From Neisseriaceae bacterium (GTDB taxonomy: Bacteria; Pseudomonadota; Gammaproteobacteria; Burkholderiales; Neisseriaceae), in the NCBI GenBank assembly GCA_030151665.1, contig JASLDB010000122.1:1-15176 (forward strand): DNA of 15,176 nt, written 5' to 3'. Below are positions 14,427 through 15,176 of this stretch, piece after piece (positions within the stretch are counted from its first letter, which is position 1; the number at the start of each line of letters is the position of its first letter). Position numbers and translations under genes: made by a program. The notes beneath the pieces are model-generated. The model made no database searches and was not told the origin of the DNA. It saw only the letters and a program-made list of their open reading frames with translations.

Positions 14427-14975
14427 TTAGGCCAAACAAATCGGCAATCCTGCTGCTTTGAGTTGCTGCCAATCAAAAAAATGACCCGGATCTGTTTTGC
14501 GATTGGGCGCAATATGCTGATGCCCAGTTATCCATTCAATGGGATATTGCTGACACAATTGACCTAACAAAGGTAACAAACTTTCATATTGTTCTTGGGT
14601 AAATGGCTCAAAATCACAACCCTCTAATTCAATGCCAATGGAAAAATGATTGCATTTTTCTTGTTGTTTAAATGAAGACACGCCAGCGTGATAGGCCATG
14701 TCATCACACGACACAAACTGCTTCACTGTACCATCGCGTTCAATAACAAAATGACTGGACACCCGAAAATTAACCAAAATACTAAAAAAAGGATGCGCAT
14801 TGGCATCAACTTGATTTAAGAATAACTGATCAATCGCCCCTTGACCATACTCAAAAGGTGGCAATGAAATATTATGCAACACCACCAAGTTGATTAAACT
14901 GGCTTCGGGTCGCTTTTCAAAATTGGGGGAGTGAAGCTGTTGTACCGTTGATAATCGACCATCTTCCCAATACAT
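14427..14975 (-). CDS. ampD: 1,6-anhydro-N-acetylmuramyl-L-alanine amidase AmpD
   Basis: AmpD is a cytoplasmic zinc amidase of peptidoglycan recycling that removes the peptide from anhydro-MurNAc-peptides. Its loss raises muropeptide levels and derepresses AmpC in species with AmpR. The 182-residue protein is one Amidase_2 domain. The zinc ligands by alignment to E. coli AmpD are His34 (VVLHNISLP), His152 and Asp162 (in TGHQHIAPNRKTDPGHFFDW), with Glu116 (IGIELEG) and the conserved Lys160. ATG 14975 is chosen over the in-frame GTG 14978, because AAGGA (14986-14982) is 6 bases from the ATG but only 3 from the GTG. It lies downstream of the tRNA-Arg in the same direction. Confidence 0.95.
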   Translation of the reverse strand: MYWEDGRLSTVQQLHSPNFEKRPEASLINLVVLHNISLPPFEYGQGAIDQLFLNQVDANAHPFFSILVNFRVSSHFVIERDGTVKQFVSCDDMAYHAGVSSFKQQEKCNHFSIGIELEGCDFEPFTQEQYESLLPLLGQLCQQYPIEWITGHQHIAPNRKTDPGHFFDWQQLKAAGLPICLA

Positions 14976-15109
14976 CACGCATCCTTAATAACAGAACGGT
15001 TACAGTATGAAAGCAAATGCACAATTTGCCAAGTCATGACCCAATAAGCAGACCATTACCAGCCAAAACAAAAGGAAAAATAGAGAATTTAGACATGAAA
15101 AGAATGAAT

Positions 15110-15176
15110 TGGCGCACCCAACAGGGATCGAACCTGTGGCCTCCAGCTTCGGAAACTGACGCTCTTCCAACTGAGC
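15110..15176 (-). tRNA. tRNA-Arg, anticodon CCG (5' end outside the window)
   Basis: Read on the - strand, the sequence gives a D arm GCTC...GAGC, then an anticodon stem TCAGT/GCTGG with loop TTCCGAA and anticodon CCG. A 5-base variable region, a T arm ACAGG-TTCGATC-CCTGT, the acceptor half TGGGTGC, discriminator G and an encoded CCA follow. The first 9 bases, including the 5' acceptor strand, lie beyond the window edge. The anticodon reads the CGG codon of arginine. Confidence 0.93.

Noticed and set aside
15013..15029. GCAAAT/ATTTGC hairpin between tRNA-Arg and ampD as a terminator
   Set aside because: The stem is six AT-rich pairs and lacks a proper T-run on the - strand, so it cannot be supported.
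15110..15176. tRNA-Arg as an integration site for a mobile island
   Set aside because: No integrase, direct repeat of the tRNA 3' end or foreign DNA is seen next to it within the window.
1..15176. CRISPR array or tandem repeat array
   Set aside because: No regularly spaced repeats of 20-40 bases were seen anywhere by eye.

Overview
The window looks like a chromosomal segment of a low-to-medium GC betaproteobacterium, most probably a member of the Neisseriaceae. This rests on the two-part betaproteobacterial form of ZipA, an unusually long NAD-dependent DNA ligase with an insertion before the BRCT domain (a feature I associate with Neisseria LigA), the AroG/GalU/AmpD sequence types, and a terminator whose two arms resemble a Kingella-type DNA uptake sequence. 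No genus can be fixed from the sequence alone. Most of the window is ordinary housekeeping DNA with good ribosome binding sites and clear terminators.

Left third (1-5586, + strand): a phosphate-uptake block. A PHO-box promoter precedes pstS, which is followed by a strong intercistronic stem-loop and then pstC, pstA and pstB, i.e. a complete PstSCAB high-affinity ABC importer. A terminator built from two degenerate DUS-like 12-mers closes it. A separately transcribed low-affinity PiT permease (pitA) follows, ending in a perfect 12-bp terminator that overlaps an alternative hairpin. No phoU, phoB or phoR lies inside the window.

Middle (5630-9925): a two-gene + strand unit encodes a divergent Pcm-family methyltransferase and a single-domain rhodanese. 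It converges through a shared bidirectional terminator on a - strand ligA-galU operon, for which a good sigma70 promoter can be seen.

Accessory island (about 9996-11822): an AT-rich stretch unlike its flanks. It holds the 3' end of an otherwise missing gene whose stop codon overlaps the start of a membrane-anchored DUF2931-like protein, followed by about 500 bp without intact genes but with a short transposase-like fragment on the - strand. The arrangement looks like an effector-immunity pair that has lost most of its first gene, inserted between ligA and the aroG/zipA genes. It is the most interesting part of the window.

Right third (11823-15176, - strand): DAHP synthase (entry to the shikimate pathway, with a Gly at the position thought to set Tyr rather than Phe feedback), the divisome anchor ZipA, the peptidoglycan-recycling amidase AmpD, and a tRNA-Arg(CCG) cut by the window edge. 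Each protein gene appears to have its own signals, with clear terminators after aroG and zipA.
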